Origin: Marivirga salinae
GTDB lineage: Bacteria; Bacteroidota; Bacteroidia; Cytophagales; Cyclobacteriaceae
NCBI RefSeq assembly: GCF_030503855.1
Contig: NZ_CP129971.1
Span: 4,216,001-4,280,000 of the forward strand
Direction: 5' to 3'
Length of the DNA: 64,000 bases
Positions 36,693-46,494 of this stretch are shown here, piece by piece. The notes under the pieces were generated by a model. The model saw nothing but the letters and a program-made list of their open reading frames with translations. It had not been told where the DNA came from and searched no databases. Numbering within the stretch: the stretch's first letter is position 1; each line of letters begins with the position of its first letter. A program made the position numbers and the translations under genes.

Positions 36693-38048
36693 TTATTTTC
36701 CACTTTTCAATTTAGTGAAATCATAATCATCTAAAAACTTAGTAGTAAAATTACCAGATTTGAAAATCTCATTATCCATCATTTCGATATGAAAAGGAAT
36801 AGTAGTTTTCACTCCTTCAATCACGAATTCTTCCAGTGCTCTTTTCATTCTGACCATCACTTCTTCTCTAGTTTGCCCTGAAACAATCAGCTTGGCAATC
36901 ATCGAATCGTAGAATGGAGGAATAGTATAACCAGCGTAAACATGACTGTCAACTCTTACTCCATGACCGCCTGGTAAGTGTAAATTTGTAATTTTCCCCG
37001 GGCTTGGTCTGAACCCATTAGCAGGATCTTCAGCATTAATTCTACATTCCATTGCACAAAGGTGCGGGAAATAATTTTCTCCTGATATGGTCATTCCAGC
37101 AGCTACCTTGATTTGTTCTTTAATTAAATCAAAATCAGTAACCTCCTCAGTAATAGGGTGCTCCACTTGAATACGCGTATTCATTTCCATAAAATAGAAA
37201 TTGTTGTGTTTATCCAAAAGGAATTCAATTGTTCCAGCACCTTCATATCCAACAGCTTCAGCACCAGCAATTGCAGCTTTCCCCATTGCATCACGCAATT
37301 CATCCGTCATAACAGGACAAGGAGTTTCCTCAATTAATTTTTGATGTCTTCTTTGAATAGAGCAATCTCTTTCAGATAAGTGACAAGCTCTACCATTTTT
37401 ATCTCCTACTATCTGAATTTCAACGTGACGAGGTTCTTCTACAAATTTCTCTAAATAAAGCGCGTCATTCCCAAAAGATGCTCCAGATTCTTGACGAGCT
37501 GAATCCCATGCTTTTTTAAATTCACCTTCATTATTTACGATTCGCATCCCTTTACCACCACCACCAGCAGTGGCTTTTAGTATTACAGGATAGCCCATAT
37601 CTTTCGCAATCTTTTTGCCTTCTTCTACGGATTCTAATAATCCTTCAGAGCCAGGTATAGTAGGAACTCCCGCAGCTTTCATAGTAGCTTTTGCAGTAGC
37701 TTTATCACCCATTTTACTGATCATTTCAGGATCAGCACCGATAAATTTTATACCATATTCACCACAAATCTTTGAAAATTCAGCATTCTCGGATAAAAAC
37801 CCATAACCTGGATGAATAGCATCTGCATTGGTGATTTCAGCAGCAGAAATAATATTTGGTATATTTAGATATGAATCTTTACTGGCAGCAGGTCCAATAC
37901 AAACAGCTTCATCCGCAAAGCGAACATGCAAACTGTCTTTATCAGCTGTGGAATAAACCGCTACAGTACTGATTCCCATTTCTTTGCAAGTTCTGATAAT
38001 TCGCAAAGCTATTTCACCTCTATTGGCAATTAATATCTTTTTAAACAC
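36693..38048 (-). CDS. accC: Biotin carboxylase subunit of acetyl-CoA carboxylase
   Basis: AccC carboxylates biotin on AccB using ATP and bicarbonate, the first step in fatty-acid synthesis. The 451-residue ATP-grasp enzyme has the start [20 protein letters not shown], the glycine-rich loop [11 protein letters not shown], the [10 protein letters not shown] metal region, and the [17 protein letters not shown] block around the catalytic site. It is followed by no carboxyltransferase genes. The order accC-accB-efp-fabH (reading leftwards: fabH, efp, accB, accC) is typical of Bacteroidota. Confidence 0.97.
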   Translation of the reverse strand: MFKKILIANRGEIALRIIRTCKEMGISTVAVYSTADKDSLHVRFADEAVCIGPAASKDSYLNIPNIISAAEITNADAIHPGYGFLSENAEFSKICGEYGIKFIGADPEMISKMGDKATAKATMKAAGVPTIPGSEGLLESVEEGKKIAKDMGYPVILKATAGGGGKGMRIVNNEGEFKKAWDSARQESGASFGNDALYLEKFVEEPRHVEIQIVGDKNGRACHLSERDCSIQRRHQKLIEETPCPVMTDELRDAMGKAAIAGAEAVGYEGAGTIEFLLDKHNNFYFMEMNTRIQVEHPITEEVTDFDLIKEQIKVAAGMTISGENYFPHLCAMECRINAEDPANGFRPSPGKITNLHLPGGHGVRVDSHVYAGYTIPPFYDSMIAKLIVSGQTREEVMVRMKRALEEFVIEGVKTTIPFHIEMMDNEIFKSGNFTTKFLDDYDFTKLKSGK

Positions 38049-38101
38049 GATTTCTTTCTTTTAATAAAACATTAAGAATAACTCTTGACTTATGAAAAAT
38101 A

Positions 38102-38578
38102 TCAAGAAGGATCCACTAAAAATAATGGTTGGTCGTATTCAACAGGCGTAGCATTATCTACCAAAATTTTCACAATTTTACCAGAAACATCTGATTCAAT
38201 TTCATTGAATAATTTCATTGCTTCAACTATACAAACCGTATCACCAGCTTTTACTGAATCTCCAACATTAACAAAAGCAGGATTGTCAGGGTTTGGCGTT
38301 CTGTAGAATGTTCCAATCATTGGAGATTTGATAGCTACATATTTATCATCATCAGAAGCTGCCGGTTTTTCTTCTCCTCCTGAACTTGGTGCAGGCGCTG
38401 GAGCTGCTGAAGGAGCAGGTGCTGCTGCAGGTTGCGGAGCTGGAGCTGCCGCTTGAACAACTTTAGCTTCAGTGTTCTTTTTAACTTTAATTTTAAATTC
38501 TTCGGTTTCTATATTTACTTCATCCAATCCGGATTTAGAAATAAAATCAATTAGGTCTTGAATCTCTTTCGCTTTCAT
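38102..38578 (-). CDS. accB: Biotin carboxyl carrier protein
   Basis: AccB carries biotin between the carboxylase and transferase sites. The 158-residue protein has an N-terminal helix-strand region (1-40), an Ala/Pro-rich flexible linker (about 43-75) and the biotinyl domain, with Lys122 in EAMKLFNEI, the biotinylation target. The thumb segment IGTFYRTPNPDNP (89-101) marks true AccB. It is immediately upstream of accC. Confidence 0.97.
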   Translation of the reverse strand: MKAKEIQDLIDFISKSGLDEVNIETEEFKIKVKKNTEAKVVQAAAPAPQPAAAPAPSAAPAPAPSSGGEEKPAASDDDKYVAIKSPMIGTFYRTPNPDNPAFVNVGDSVKAGDTVCIVEAMKLFNEIESDVSGKIVKILVDNATPVEYDQPLFLVDPS

Positions 38579-38620
38579 AGCTGTTGGTTTAGTTAAAAGT
38601 CAAAATTTTTAAATTACAAT

Positions 38621-39187
38621 TTATTTTTTTACTCTTTCTGCGTAAGAACGAGTTCTAGTATCTACCTTAATAAGTTCATCTTGATCAATAAACAAAGGTA
38701 CTTTTATTTCTGCACCTGTTTCCACGGTTGCAGGCTTAGTTGCGTTAGTAGCTGTATCTCCCTTAATTCCTGGTTCTGTGTAAGTAATCTTCATTTCAAC
38801 AAATGGTGGCAACTCACAACTTAAAGGTTTCTCAGTTTCGGCATGGATTAAAATATCTACTTCTTGCCCTTCTTTATATAAATCCACATTATCGATTACT
38901 TCGTCCGGAATAGAAATTTGCTCAAAAGTTTCTGTATCCATAAAGTGCATTCCAATATCATCTTTATATAAAAACTGATGCGGTCTTCTTTCTATTCTTG
39001 CTGTGGTAACTTTATGACCAGAAGTGAAAGTATTATCTAATACTTTTCCTGTAGTAAGACTTTTTAATTTTGTTCTTACGAATGCAGGTCCTTTACCTGG
39101 CTTCACATGCTGAAATTCAACGATAGTAAACAAATCGTGATTATACTCTATGCAAAGACCATTTTTAAAATCAGAAGTATCTGCCAT
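38621..39187 (-). CDS. efp: Elongation factor P
   Basis: EF-P relieves ribosomes stalled at proline runs. The 188-residue protein has three OB-like domains: the KOW-like N-terminal domain with the tip loop VKPGKGPAF and candidate modified Lys32, then two barrels, ending [13 protein letters not shown]. No modifying enzyme gene (epmA, epmB, earP) is in the window. It lies between fabH and accB. Confidence 0.97.
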   Translation of the reverse strand: MADTSDFKNGLCIEYNHDLFTIVEFQHVKPGKGPAFVRTKLKSLTTGKVLDNTFTSGHKVTTARIERRPHQFLYKDDIGMHFMDTETFEQISIPDEVIDNVDLYKEGQEVDILIHAETEKPLSCELPPFVEMKITYTEPGIKGDTATNATKPATVETGAEIKVPLFIDQDELIKVDTRTRSYAERVKK

Positions 39188-39213
39188 ATTATTTAAGTAT
39201 TAATTTAATAAAA

Positions 39214-40212
39214 TTATTTAGAATCGTAAGCCCATTTAATATAAACTGAGCCCCAAGTAAACCCACCACCAAAAGCAGCTAATACAATGTTGTCTCCTTT
39301 TTTCATTTGATTTTCATACTCCCACAAACATAACGGAATTGTACCACTGGTCGTATTTCCAAATTTATGAATATTAAGCATTACTTTATCTGAACTAACT
39401 CCCATCCGTCTAGCAGTGGCATCGATAATTCTTTTATTGGCCTGATGGGGTACTAACCAAGCTACGTCCTCAGAAGTTAAATTATTTTTAGCCATGATGT
39501 CTGCAGCAACCTCTGCCATATTGGTAACAGCAAATTTAAATACTTGACTACCCTCTTGATATACGTAGTGTTCTTTAGCAATCAAAGTTTCAGGTGATGC
39601 AGGTTTCCTACTCCCTCCGGCTTTCATATGAAGAAATTGTTCTCCAGAGCCATCCGTATGTAAAATTGAATCTCTTATTCCAAAACCTTCAGTGTCAGGC
39701 TCAAGTAAGACTGCTCCTCCACCATCTCCGAAGATGATGCAAGTTTGTCTATCTTCATAATCAATAATAGAGGACATTTTGTCTGCTCCAACTACGATTA
39801 CTTTTTTATACTTACCTGTTTCAATGAATTGGGATGCTGTAGAAAGTGCGAAAATAAATCCTGAGCAAGCTGCTTGTATATCGTAACTAAAAGCATTCTT
39901 TGCTCCTACATTATTACTGATAACATTTGCAGTAGCAGGGAAAAGCATATCAGGAGTAGTGGTGGCACAAATCAAGAGATCTATATCTTCGGCTTTGTTA
40001 CCTGTTTTTTCAAGCAATCCTTTAACAGCTTGAGTTCCTATTACTGAAGTTCCTTGATTTTCACCTTTAAGAATTCTTCTTTCCTTTATTCCGGTGCGGG
40101 AAGTGATCCATTCATCATTGGTATCTACCATTGTTTCCAACTCTTTGTTGGTCAACACATAATCTGGCACCCACCCGTGAACTCCTGTAATAGCTGCGGT
40201 TATTTTAGTCAT
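39214..40212 (-). CDS. fabH: Beta-ketoacyl-ACP synthase III
   Basis: FabH starts fatty-acid chains by condensing acetyl-CoA with malonyl-ACP. The 332-residue thiolase-fold enzyme has the full triad: Cys116 in QAACSGF, His256 in PHQANKR and Asn286 in FGNTTSG. Usually plsX sits between rpmF and fabH in this phylum; here the space between fabH and rpmF holds no gene. In branched-chain-rich Bacteroidota the primer is often isobutyryl- or isovaleryl-CoA. Confidence 0.96.
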   Translation of the reverse strand: MTKITAAITGVHGWVPDYVLTNKELETMVDTNDEWITSRTGIKERRILKGENQGTSVIGTQAVKGLLEKTGNKAEDIDLLICATTTPDMLFPATANVISNNVGAKNAFSYDIQAACSGFIFALSTASQFIETGKYKKVIVVGADKMSSIIDYEDRQTCIIFGDGGGAVLLEPDTEGFGIRDSILHTDGSGEQFLHMKAGGSRKPASPETLIAKEHYVYQEGSQVFKFAVTNMAEVAADIMAKNNLTSEDVAWLVPHQANKRIIDATARRMGVSSDKVMLNIHKFGNTTSGTIPLCLWEYENQMKKGDNIVLAAFGGGFTWGSVYIKWAYDSK

Positions 40213-40397
40213 GTTATGATTGTATTTTCTTTGGCTATTCAGCTGCTAATATATATAATAATGATTTGAAGCAAGCCAAAATATTAAGAAATGCATAGCT
40301 CCACAATAAATCAGCAGTTGATGATTTTAGAATAATTAAATTTAAACATGATAGAATGCCAAAAATAATAATTACTCAAAAAATATAGCCAATAAAA

Positions 40398-40423
40398 AAA
40401 GCTTTGCCGCCAAGCAAAGCTTT
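40398..40423 (-). terminator. Terminator for rpmF
   Basis: Ten-base arms AAAGCTTTGC and GCAAAGCTTT enclose CGCCAA. On the minus strand it is followed by TTTTATT. It ends the pdxA-DUF177-rpmF transcript before fabH, so fabH needs its own promoter. Confidence 0.85.
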
Positions 40424-40443
40424 GAAATTTTAAATTGACTTAA

Positions 40444-40635
40444 TTAAGCCAATACTTCTTTTTCCATTACTACATTACCTTTGTAGTAAAGTTTACCTTC
40501 ATGCCAGAAAGCTCTGTGTGGCAAATGCGCCTCGCCTGTAGTAGGACAAATCGCCAATAATTTTGCCGTTCCTTTTTTATGAGTCCTTCTTTTATCTCTT
40601 CTAGTTCTAGATATTTTTCTCTTAGGATGCGCCAT
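40444..40635 (-). CDS. rpmF: Ribosomal protein L32
   Basis: L32 of the large subunit, 63 residues. The start [19 protein letters not shown] and the segment [14 protein letters not shown] are typical. Only one cysteine is present, so the zinc ribbon of the C+ form is absent. It directly follows the DUF177 gene, which is the classical arrangement. Confidence 0.97.
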   Translation of the reverse strand: MAHPKRKISRTRRDKRRTHKKGTAKLLAICPTTGEAHLPHRAFWHEGKLYYKGNVVMEKEVLA

Positions 40636-40655
40636 TTTATTCTAAATTTTAATTC

Positions 40656-41186
40656 TTATTTCTTTTTATTTAAATCTTTTAATGCTGCCCACCTTGGGTC
40701 AATGTTTTCTTCCTCTTCCTCAATTTCGTCTTCAGCATCATCTATGTAAACATAATCATTATGCTCTTCGTCTTCCTCTATTTCGTCAGGATGCAACTTT
40801 TTCAAAGGTATTTGCAAAGCGATGGTTTCGTAAATAAAATGCCCCACATTAATCACTTGCGTGTTTTTTGTGATGACCATTACATCCTCTTCCAACTCTT
40901 GCTCTTCCTCCCCATATTTATACAACAACTTTTTGTTGATTTCTATGGGATATTGAAACGGTTCCAAGCTTCTGTCGCTGATTAAATCAACATAACCGGA
41001 GAAATCTAAATTCAACTCCATTAGATTTTCTCTTTTATCTAATAGCGCTTGCACTATAACTTCTCCACTTTCAACCAATTCACCTTCAAACTCACTGAAA
41101 AAGGCTGAATTTACTTTAAATTCATATTCATGCTGCTTGATTCCAAGCTTATAAACCTGAATGTCGAAATCCTTCAACTTTTCCAT
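40656..41186 (-). CDS. DUF177 (YceD) protein
   Basis: A 176-residue protein of the YceD/DUF177 family that pairs with rpmF in many bacteria and is linked to 23S rRNA/ribosome assembly. Signatures are LNLDFSGYVDLISDRSLEPF and a C-terminal acidic region followed by DPRWAALKDLNKK. Two of the family's usual cysteines are missing, as in other Bacteroidota members. It lies 20 bases before rpmF. Confidence 0.9.
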   Translation of the reverse strand: MEKLKDFDIQVYKLGIKQHEYEFKVNSAFFSEFEGELVESGEVIVQALLDKRENLMELNLDFSGYVDLISDRSLEPFQYPIEINKKLLYKYGEEEQELEEDVMVITKNTQVINVGHFIYETIALQIPLKKLHPDEIEEDEEHNDYVYIDDAEDEIEEEEENIDPRWAALKDLNKKK

Positions 41187-41242
41187 CCCATCTGAATTAA
41201 GAGCGCAAAGATAAAAATATTATTTGATATTACTAAACTGCT

Positions 41243-42253
41243 TTAAGAATATTCTTTTCTATTCTTTATGATATCGATTGCCAAGAACAAGGCTTGTCGC
41301 ATAGAAGTTTCATCTGCAAGCCCTTTTCCTGTTAAATCATATGCCGTTCCGTGATCGGGCGAAGTTCTTACAAAAGGAAGCCCTGCTGTAAAATTCACCC
41401 CATTTGAAAAAGCCAAGGTCTTAAAAGGAATCAAGCCTTGATCATGATACATCGCCAAAACGGCATCAAAATTTTTATATTGCTGATTTCCAAAGAAACC
41501 ATCAGCCGGAAAAGGACCGAAAACTAACTTCCCTTTTTCTTTTCTTCTTTCAATTAGTGGCTTAATCATTTCTTCCTCCTCATTTCCTATCACTCCACCA
41601 TCTCCAGCATGCGGGTTTAATCCTAAAACTGCAATTCTAGGTTTTTTAATCCCGAAATCATGCTTTAAAGATTTTTCTAAGACATCCAGTTTGCTATCTA
41701 TTTTTTCTGAGGTTATTTTGTCGCTCACTTCCTTAATTGGAATATGACCTGTCACCACACCAACCCTTAAATCTCCATCTACTAAAAGCATCAAGCTATC
41801 TTTTACTCCTGCTTCTTGAGCGAGATATTCTGTATGTCCGGCAAATTTGAAATCTTCAGACTGTATATTATGTTTATTAATAGGAGCTGTAACGATTGCA
41901 TCCACTTTTCCTTCCATTGCATCTTCAACTGCTTTTTTTATACTTATAAAAGCATATTTCCCAGCTTCTTCGGAAGATTGTCCCATGGTGATATTCACCG
42001 TTTCTTCCCACAAATTCAGCACATTGAGTTTTTTATCGCTCAATTCTTCCAGCTTTTTCAATTGAAAATAATTGAAATCCCGAATATTTAATGCTTTTCT
42101 ATAATAAGAAAGGATTTTACCTGAACCATATACCACAGGAGTCATCAGCTTTATAATTCTAGGATCCTCCAAAGCTTTAATGATCACTTCAGGGGAAATA
42201 CTGTTCACATCTCCGATGGTTATGGCAATGGTTGGTTTATTAAGTTCTTCCAT
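41243..42253 (-). CDS. pdxA: 4-hydroxythreonine-4-phosphate dehydrogenase
   Basis: PdxA oxidises 4-phospho-hydroxythreonine for pyridoxal phosphate synthesis. The 336-residue enzyme shows TIGDVNSISPEVIIKAL at the start (usually GDPAGIGPE; here VNSIS is divergent), TAPINKHNI, LGLNPHAGDGG (metal and substrate histidines), YHDQGLIPFK and RTSPDHGTAYD near the end. All catalytic regions are intact. It lies 56 bases upstream of the DUF177 gene and divergent from rsmA. Confidence 0.95.
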   Translation of the reverse strand: MEELNKPTIAITIGDVNSISPEVIIKALEDPRIIKLMTPVVYGSGKILSYYRKALNIRDFNYFQLKKLEELSDKKLNVLNLWEETVNITMGQSSEEAGKYAFISIKKAVEDAMEGKVDAIVTAPINKHNIQSEDFKFAGHTEYLAQEAGVKDSLMLLVDGDLRVGVVTGHIPIKEVSDKITSEKIDSKLDVLEKSLKHDFGIKKPRIAVLGLNPHAGDGGVIGNEEEEMIKPLIERRKEKGKLVFGPFPADGFFGNQQYKNFDAVLAMYHDQGLIPFKTLAFSNGVNFTAGLPFVRTSPDHGTAYDLTGKGLADETSMRQALFLAIDIIKNRKEYS

Positions 42254-42339
42254 ATCTTAATTATGCGCTTGAAGTCGAATTATAAAATAATTATGATTAA
42301 ATTCTGTGCAATTTAGTTTTTTTTTATCTGCTTTGAAAA

Positions 42340-43125
42340 ATGAAGGGAGTTCGAGCGAAAAAACATTTAGGGCAACATTTTTTAAAAGATCAAAATATAG
42401 CCCAGAAAATAGTAGAAAGCCTCACAGGGCATAAAAATTACCAACATCTTTTAGAAATTGGTCCGGGCACTGGTGTGCTCAGTAATTTTTTGATCGATAG
42501 AGCAGAATATGAATTGCTTTTCATGGATGTTGATCAGGAATCAGTCGACTACCTTCAAAATCTGTATCCTGATTATAAAGATAAAATTATAAAAGAAGAC
42601 TTTTTACGAATTGATTTAGGACATTATTATAAGGAGCCTTTCGGTATCATCGGGAATTTTCCTTACAATATTTCTTCTCAAATCTTTTTCAAGGTTTTGG
42701 AATATAGAGATCAAATTCCAGAAGTAGTGGGCATGATTCAGAAAGAGGTAGCTGAACGAATTGCTGCAAAAGAAGGAAATAAAACGTATGGGATTTTAAG
42801 TGTATTACTTCAAGCTTTTTATGATGTGGAATATCTTTTTTCTGTTCCGCCTAATGTTTTTAACCCTCCACCAAAAGTAACTTCAGCCGTTTTACGCTTA
42901 AAAAGAAATGAAACTCAAACTTTAAGCTGCGATGAGAAGTTGTTTTTTAGGGTTGTGAAACAAGGCTTTAATAATAGAAGAAAAACTTTAAGAAATGCTT
43001 TAAAGAGTTTCGATCTATCTGATGAAATAAAGTCATTAGATTTGTTGAATAAACGTGCCGAGCAACTGACCGTTAATGATTTTGTAGAATTGACAAACCA
43101 CATTGCTAGTAATGGAGAAACTTGA
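42340..43125 (+). CDS. rsmA: 16S rRNA dimethyladenosine transferase
   Basis: RsmA (KsgA) dimethylates two adjacent adenines near the 3' end of 16S rRNA. The 261-residue enzyme has KKHLGQHFLKDQNI at residues 7-20, the SAM motif LEIGPGTGVLSNF, and the catalytic NFPYNISSQIFF (NLPY type). The C-terminal helical domain is complete. mgtE starts inside its last codons, so they are coupled. Confidence 0.97.
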   Translation: MKGVRAKKHLGQHFLKDQNIAQKIVESLTGHKNYQHLLEIGPGTGVLSNFLIDRAEYELLFMDVDQESVDYLQNLYPDYKDKIIKEDFLRIDLGHYYKEPFGIIGNFPYNISSQIFFKVLEYRDQIPEVVGMIQKEVAERIAAKEGNKTYGILSVLLQAFYDVEYLFSVPPNVFNPPPKVTSAVLRLKRNETQTLSCDEKLFFRVVKQGFNNRRKTLRNALKSFDLSDEIKSLDLLNKRAEQLTVNDFVELTNHIASNGET

Positions 43126-44491
43126 GGAAAAAGAGCATATTGACCAATTTGAACTTTCAAAAGAGTATTTAGAGAAATTGCAGCTTGCCATATCTGAGCA
43201 AGATGATCAATTTATTAAAAATACACTTGATGAAACTAACCCTGCCGATATCTCCACTATTTTATTGGAGTTCGAAACGGAGGAGTCTCGCTATGTACTG
43301 GATGTATTAGAAAATGAGGTCAGTGCGGAAGTAATAAATGATTTAGATGAAGATGTTCGTTCCAAATATCTAAAGGAATTTAATACTACCGAGATAGCTG
43401 CAATGCTGAATGAATTAGATTCAGATGATGCGGTGGATATCATTAATGAGTTGCCTTTAAAAGACAGAGAAGAAGTAATTGCTTCTTTGGAAAATAAAGA
43501 AAAAGCAAAGAACATTTTAGACCTTTTACGTTATGAGGAAGACGTAGCGGGAGGTTTGATGGCAAAAGAGCTCATCAAAGCCAACGAAAACTGGTCCATT
43601 AATCAGTGTATAGAGGAAATTAGAAGACAAGCCGAAAATGTAGAGAAAATCTATTCCGTTTATGTAGTTAATGACCAAAATGTTTTGCTTGGAAGAGTTT
43701 CACTAAAGAAAATCATTTTAGCTGATGATCATTTAAAGGTAAAGGATCTTTATGATGAAGATGTTATATCGGTGGAAACCTATATGGACGAAGTGGATGT
43801 AGCGGAAGTGATGAGAAAATATGATTTGGATGCGGTTCCGGTTGTGAATGTTCAAGGTAAATTAATGGGACGTATTACCATTGATGATATCGTGGATGTT
43901 ATTACCGAACTAGCTGAAGAGGAAAGACAGATGATGGCGGGTATTTCCGAAGATGTAGAGGAAGATGATAGTGTTTGGATGCTGACTCGAGCTCGTTTAC
44001 CTTGGCTAATAATTGGCATGTTCGGAGGTATTTTAGGTGCTCAATTTATCGGAGTTTTTGAAAAAGATATTTTAATGGTGCCAGCCATGGCATTTTTTAT
44101 TCCCTTGATTACAGCAACCGGAGGAAATGTAGGGATACAATCTTCTTCTATTGTTTTGCAAAGTTTAGCGAGCAAATCTGTTTTTGATGATTCATTTCTA
44201 AAGAGAATCACAAAAGTATTAGCTGTTGCCATATTGAATGGAATTGTAATTGCAGGAATAGTAATGGGTATGAACCTCATTTTAGGTCAAGAAATCAAGT
44301 TAGCGATTGTGGTCTCAATCGCATTATTTACGGTCGTTTTATTGGCTTCTTTTATGGGAACCGTAACGCCATTAGTGTTGGATAAATTAGGTATAAATCC
44401 TGCCTTAGCTGCTGGTCCTTTTATTACTACAGCAAATGATTTATTGGGGTTATTAGTATATTTTTCCGTTGCCCACTTCCTACTTATCTAA
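43112..44491 (+). CDS. mgtE: Magnesium transporter MgtE
   Basis: A 459-residue MgtE channel. The acidic N domain (about 1-130) and two CBS domains (about 135-260, including the DAVPVVNVQGKLMGRITIDDI block) form the magnesium-sensing gate, followed by five membrane spans (about 285-458) with the selectivity region ATGGNVGIQSS. I use the ATG at 43112, which overlaps rsmA by 14 bases; a TTG at 43103 is possible. Confidence 0.94.
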   Translation: MEKLEEKEHIDQFELSKEYLEKLQLAISEQDDQFIKNTLDETNPADISTILLEFETEESRYVLDVLENEVSAEVINDLDEDVRSKYLKEFNTTEIAAMLNELDSDDAVDIINELPLKDREEVIASLENKEKAKNILDLLRYEEDVAGGLMAKELIKANENWSINQCIEEIRRQAENVEKIYSVYVVNDQNVLLGRVSLKKIILADDHLKVKDLYDEDVISVETYMDEVDVAEVMRKYDLDAVPVVNVQGKLMGRITIDDIVDVITELAEEERQMMAGISEDVEEDDSVWMLTRARLPWLIIGMFGGILGAQFIGVFEKDILMVPAMAFFIPLITATGGNVGIQSSSIVLQSLASKSVFDDSFLKRITKVLAVAILNGIVIAGIVMGMNLILGQEIKLAIVVSIALFTVVLLASFMGTVTPLVLDKLGINPALAAGPFITTANDLLGLLVYFSVAHFLLI

Positions 44492-44501
44492 TTAAAAAAT
44501 A

Positions 44502-45437
44502 ATGAAAATACTTGTTATAGATGAAATGCATGAAAGCATCACTCCTTTGTTGAATGAACTCAACTTAGAAGTGGATTATATGCCTAAAATAAATCGTGAG
44601 GAAATCATTTCAATTATTGGGGATTACGAAGGATTGATTGTTAGAAGTAAAACCTATATTGATGCTGAACTACTACAAAATACTAATAAACTTAAATTTG
44701 TAGCCCGTGCTGGAGCTGGTGTGGATAATGTTGAGGTTAATGAGCTAGAGAAAAGAAATATTCATCTCATAAATGCTCCAGAAGGCAATAGAGATGCCTT
44801 AGCTGAACATACTATGGGCATGTTGTTATCTCTTTTTAATAAAATCAATTTGGCTGACCAAGAGGTAAGAAACGGAAAATGGGATAGAGAAGGAAATAGA
44901 GGAGTCGAATTAATGGGCAAAACAATTGGCTTACTAGGCTTTGGCAATATGGGAGGAGCATTTGCAAAAAGACTTAGTTCTTTTGGTTGTAAAATAATAG
45001 CCTATGATGCAGAAAAAACAGGATTTTCCAATGATTATGTAGAAGAAGTAAACTTAGAAAAGATGCAAGCGGAAGCTCAAATTCTGAGTTTGCATATTCC
45101 TATGAATGCTCAAAACAAAGGAATTATCAATTCTGAATTCCTTTTAGGATTTAAAAAATTAGATTATATTATCAATACTTCTAGAGGAGAAGTTTTAATC
45201 TTAAAAGATTTATTAAAATTGTTAAAATCTGGAAAAATGAAAGGAGCCGCATTGGATGTATTAGAGAATGAAAAAATCAACTCCTTAAAAGATAGTGAAC
45301 TATTTGTTTTCCAAGAACTTACAAGTTTAAAACAAGTAATATTGACTCCTCACATAGCCGGATGGTCTTTCGAATCATATGAGAAAATAAATAGAGTGCT
45401 AACCCAAAAAATTAAATTATTGGTCGAAAAACAATAA
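44502..45437 (+). CDS. D-2-hydroxyacid dehydrogenase (SerA-like)
   Basis: A 311-residue NAD-dependent dehydrogenase of the 3-phosphoglycerate dehydrogenase type. The Rossmann motif GFGNMG is at residues 146-151, with catalytic Arg228 (TSRGE), a Glu near 255 and His284 (TPHIAGW). It lacks the C-terminal ACT domain of regulated SerA, so it may be the short form used for serine or another hydroxyacid such as glycerate. It follows mgtE by ten bases. Confidence 0.88.
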   Translation: MKILVIDEMHESITPLLNELNLEVDYMPKINREEIISIIGDYEGLIVRSKTYIDAELLQNTNKLKFVARAGAGVDNVEVNELEKRNIHLINAPEGNRDALAEHTMGMLLSLFNKINLADQEVRNGKWDREGNRGVELMGKTIGLLGFGNMGGAFAKRLSSFGCKIIAYDAEKTGFSNDYVEEVNLEKMQAEAQILSLHIPMNAQNKGIINSEFLLGFKKLDYIINTSRGEVLILKDLLKLLKSGKMKGAALDVLENEKINSLKDSELFVFQELTSLKQVILTPHIAGWSFESYEKINRVLTQKIKLLVEKQ

Positions 45438-45518
45438 TTTATATGGTTATAAATATACAAAGATGCTAAAATACCTATAAATTAGAGGATAGAATTCTAT
45501 TGAGATACAGTATAGCAT

Positions 45519-46361
45519 ATGAGCAGAAGCGAATTTAAAATTATAGTAGAAGAAAAAGTTAAAAACATAACAAAGAAGCCAATTCTAACTTCTGTTATCG
45601 TTCTTGTTTTTCTTTCTATCTTAGTTTTGGGATTAAGTTTATCCTACTATTTAGAAGATTTCAGAGGTTTCTTTAAGGAAGTTCTAGCGGAAGCTCACGG
45701 TATGCTTTTCGATATTGCTATAATCGGTATATTAATTTATTGGCTAAGAGAAAACGGAGAAAAACAGCTTCGAATCAAAATGTATAAAGATGAGATTGAT
45801 GATTTCCGTCAGTGGGAATCAGAAGAGGCTGCATTTAGAACTGTAGGTAATATCAAAAGATTAAATAGACATAAGATTACGGAAATCAATTTGGTAAATT
45901 GTCATATGACCAAGACCAATATGAGTCACGTTGACCTAACTGGTTCTAACCTTAATTCATCCAATTTTAGTCATGCCAATGCTATTGAATGTAATTTCTC
46001 TGGCACTAGAGCAAATCAGACTAATTTTGAAAATGCCAAAATGAATCAAGCAAATTTTGAAGGCGCATTTGCTAGTGGTGCAAACTTTAAAGATACCTTC
46101 CTTATTAAAGCTAATTTCAAGAATGCTTTTTTAATTAAATCGGATTTCACCAATGCCTATTTAATGGAGGCGGATTTAAGTAATTGCCACCTTACGGGAG
46201 CTACATTTGATGAAGCTAGTCTTTATAAAGCCAATCTAATTGGGGCTGAAGGAATAACAGCAGATCAATTGAAAAATGTAAAAACACTTTATCTAGCTGA
46301 ACTTGATGACGATATTAAAAGCGAGATAAAAGAGAAATACCCTCAACTTTTAGGTAAATAG
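45519..46361 (+). CDS. Membrane-anchored pentapeptide-repeat protein
   Basis: A 280-residue protein with two membrane spans (about 20-43 and 63-80), a short helical linker, and about 20 pentapeptide repeats (about 130-250, pattern A(N/D)FxxA such as ANFKNAFLIKSDFTNAYLME). These fold as a right-handed square helix, which often binds proteins. It ends with a helix. Function unknown; not a Qnr-type gyrase protector, because those lack membrane spans. Confidence 0.85.
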   Translation: MSRSEFKIIVEEKVKNITKKPILTSVIVLVFLSILVLGLSLSYYLEDFRGFFKEVLAEAHGMLFDIAIIGILIYWLRENGEKQLRIKMYKDEIDDFRQWESEEAAFRTVGNIKRLNRHKITEINLVNCHMTKTNMSHVDLTGSNLNSSNFSHANAIECNFSGTRANQTNFENAKMNQANFEGAFASGANFKDTFLIKANFKNAFLIKSDFTNAYLMEADLSNCHLTGATFDEASLYKANLIGAEGITADQLKNVKTLYLAELDDDIKSEIKEKYPQLLGK

Positions 46362-46379
46362 AACGTTAGCTTCTACATC

Positions 46380-46410
46380 TTGTTTTCAATATTAAATTCT
46401 CGTACATTTG
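46380..46410 (+). promoter_or_regulatory. Bacteroidota promoter for greA
   Basis: TTG at 46380-46382 and TACATTTG at 46403-46410 are separated by 20 bases, matching the TTG / TAnnTTTG consensus. The expected start is about 46416, giving a leader of about 80 bases that contains a terminator-like hairpin. Confidence 0.65.
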
Positions 46411-46434
46411 TGTAAATATTTAGAAACAAGATAG

Positions 46435-46462
46435 ACGGCTCATGCAAAATTGTGCCGTTTTT
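46435..46462 (+). terminator. Terminator-like hairpin in the greA leader
   Basis: ACGGC and GCCGT arms, extended by two further pairs past one mismatch (TCA / TGT), are followed by TTTTTTTATTTT. It lies between the greA promoter and start codon and could attenuate greA, or simply end the pentapeptide transcript. Confidence 0.7.
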
Positions 46463-46494
46463 TTATTTTATAGAAATTTCAATTTTTAATAAGG

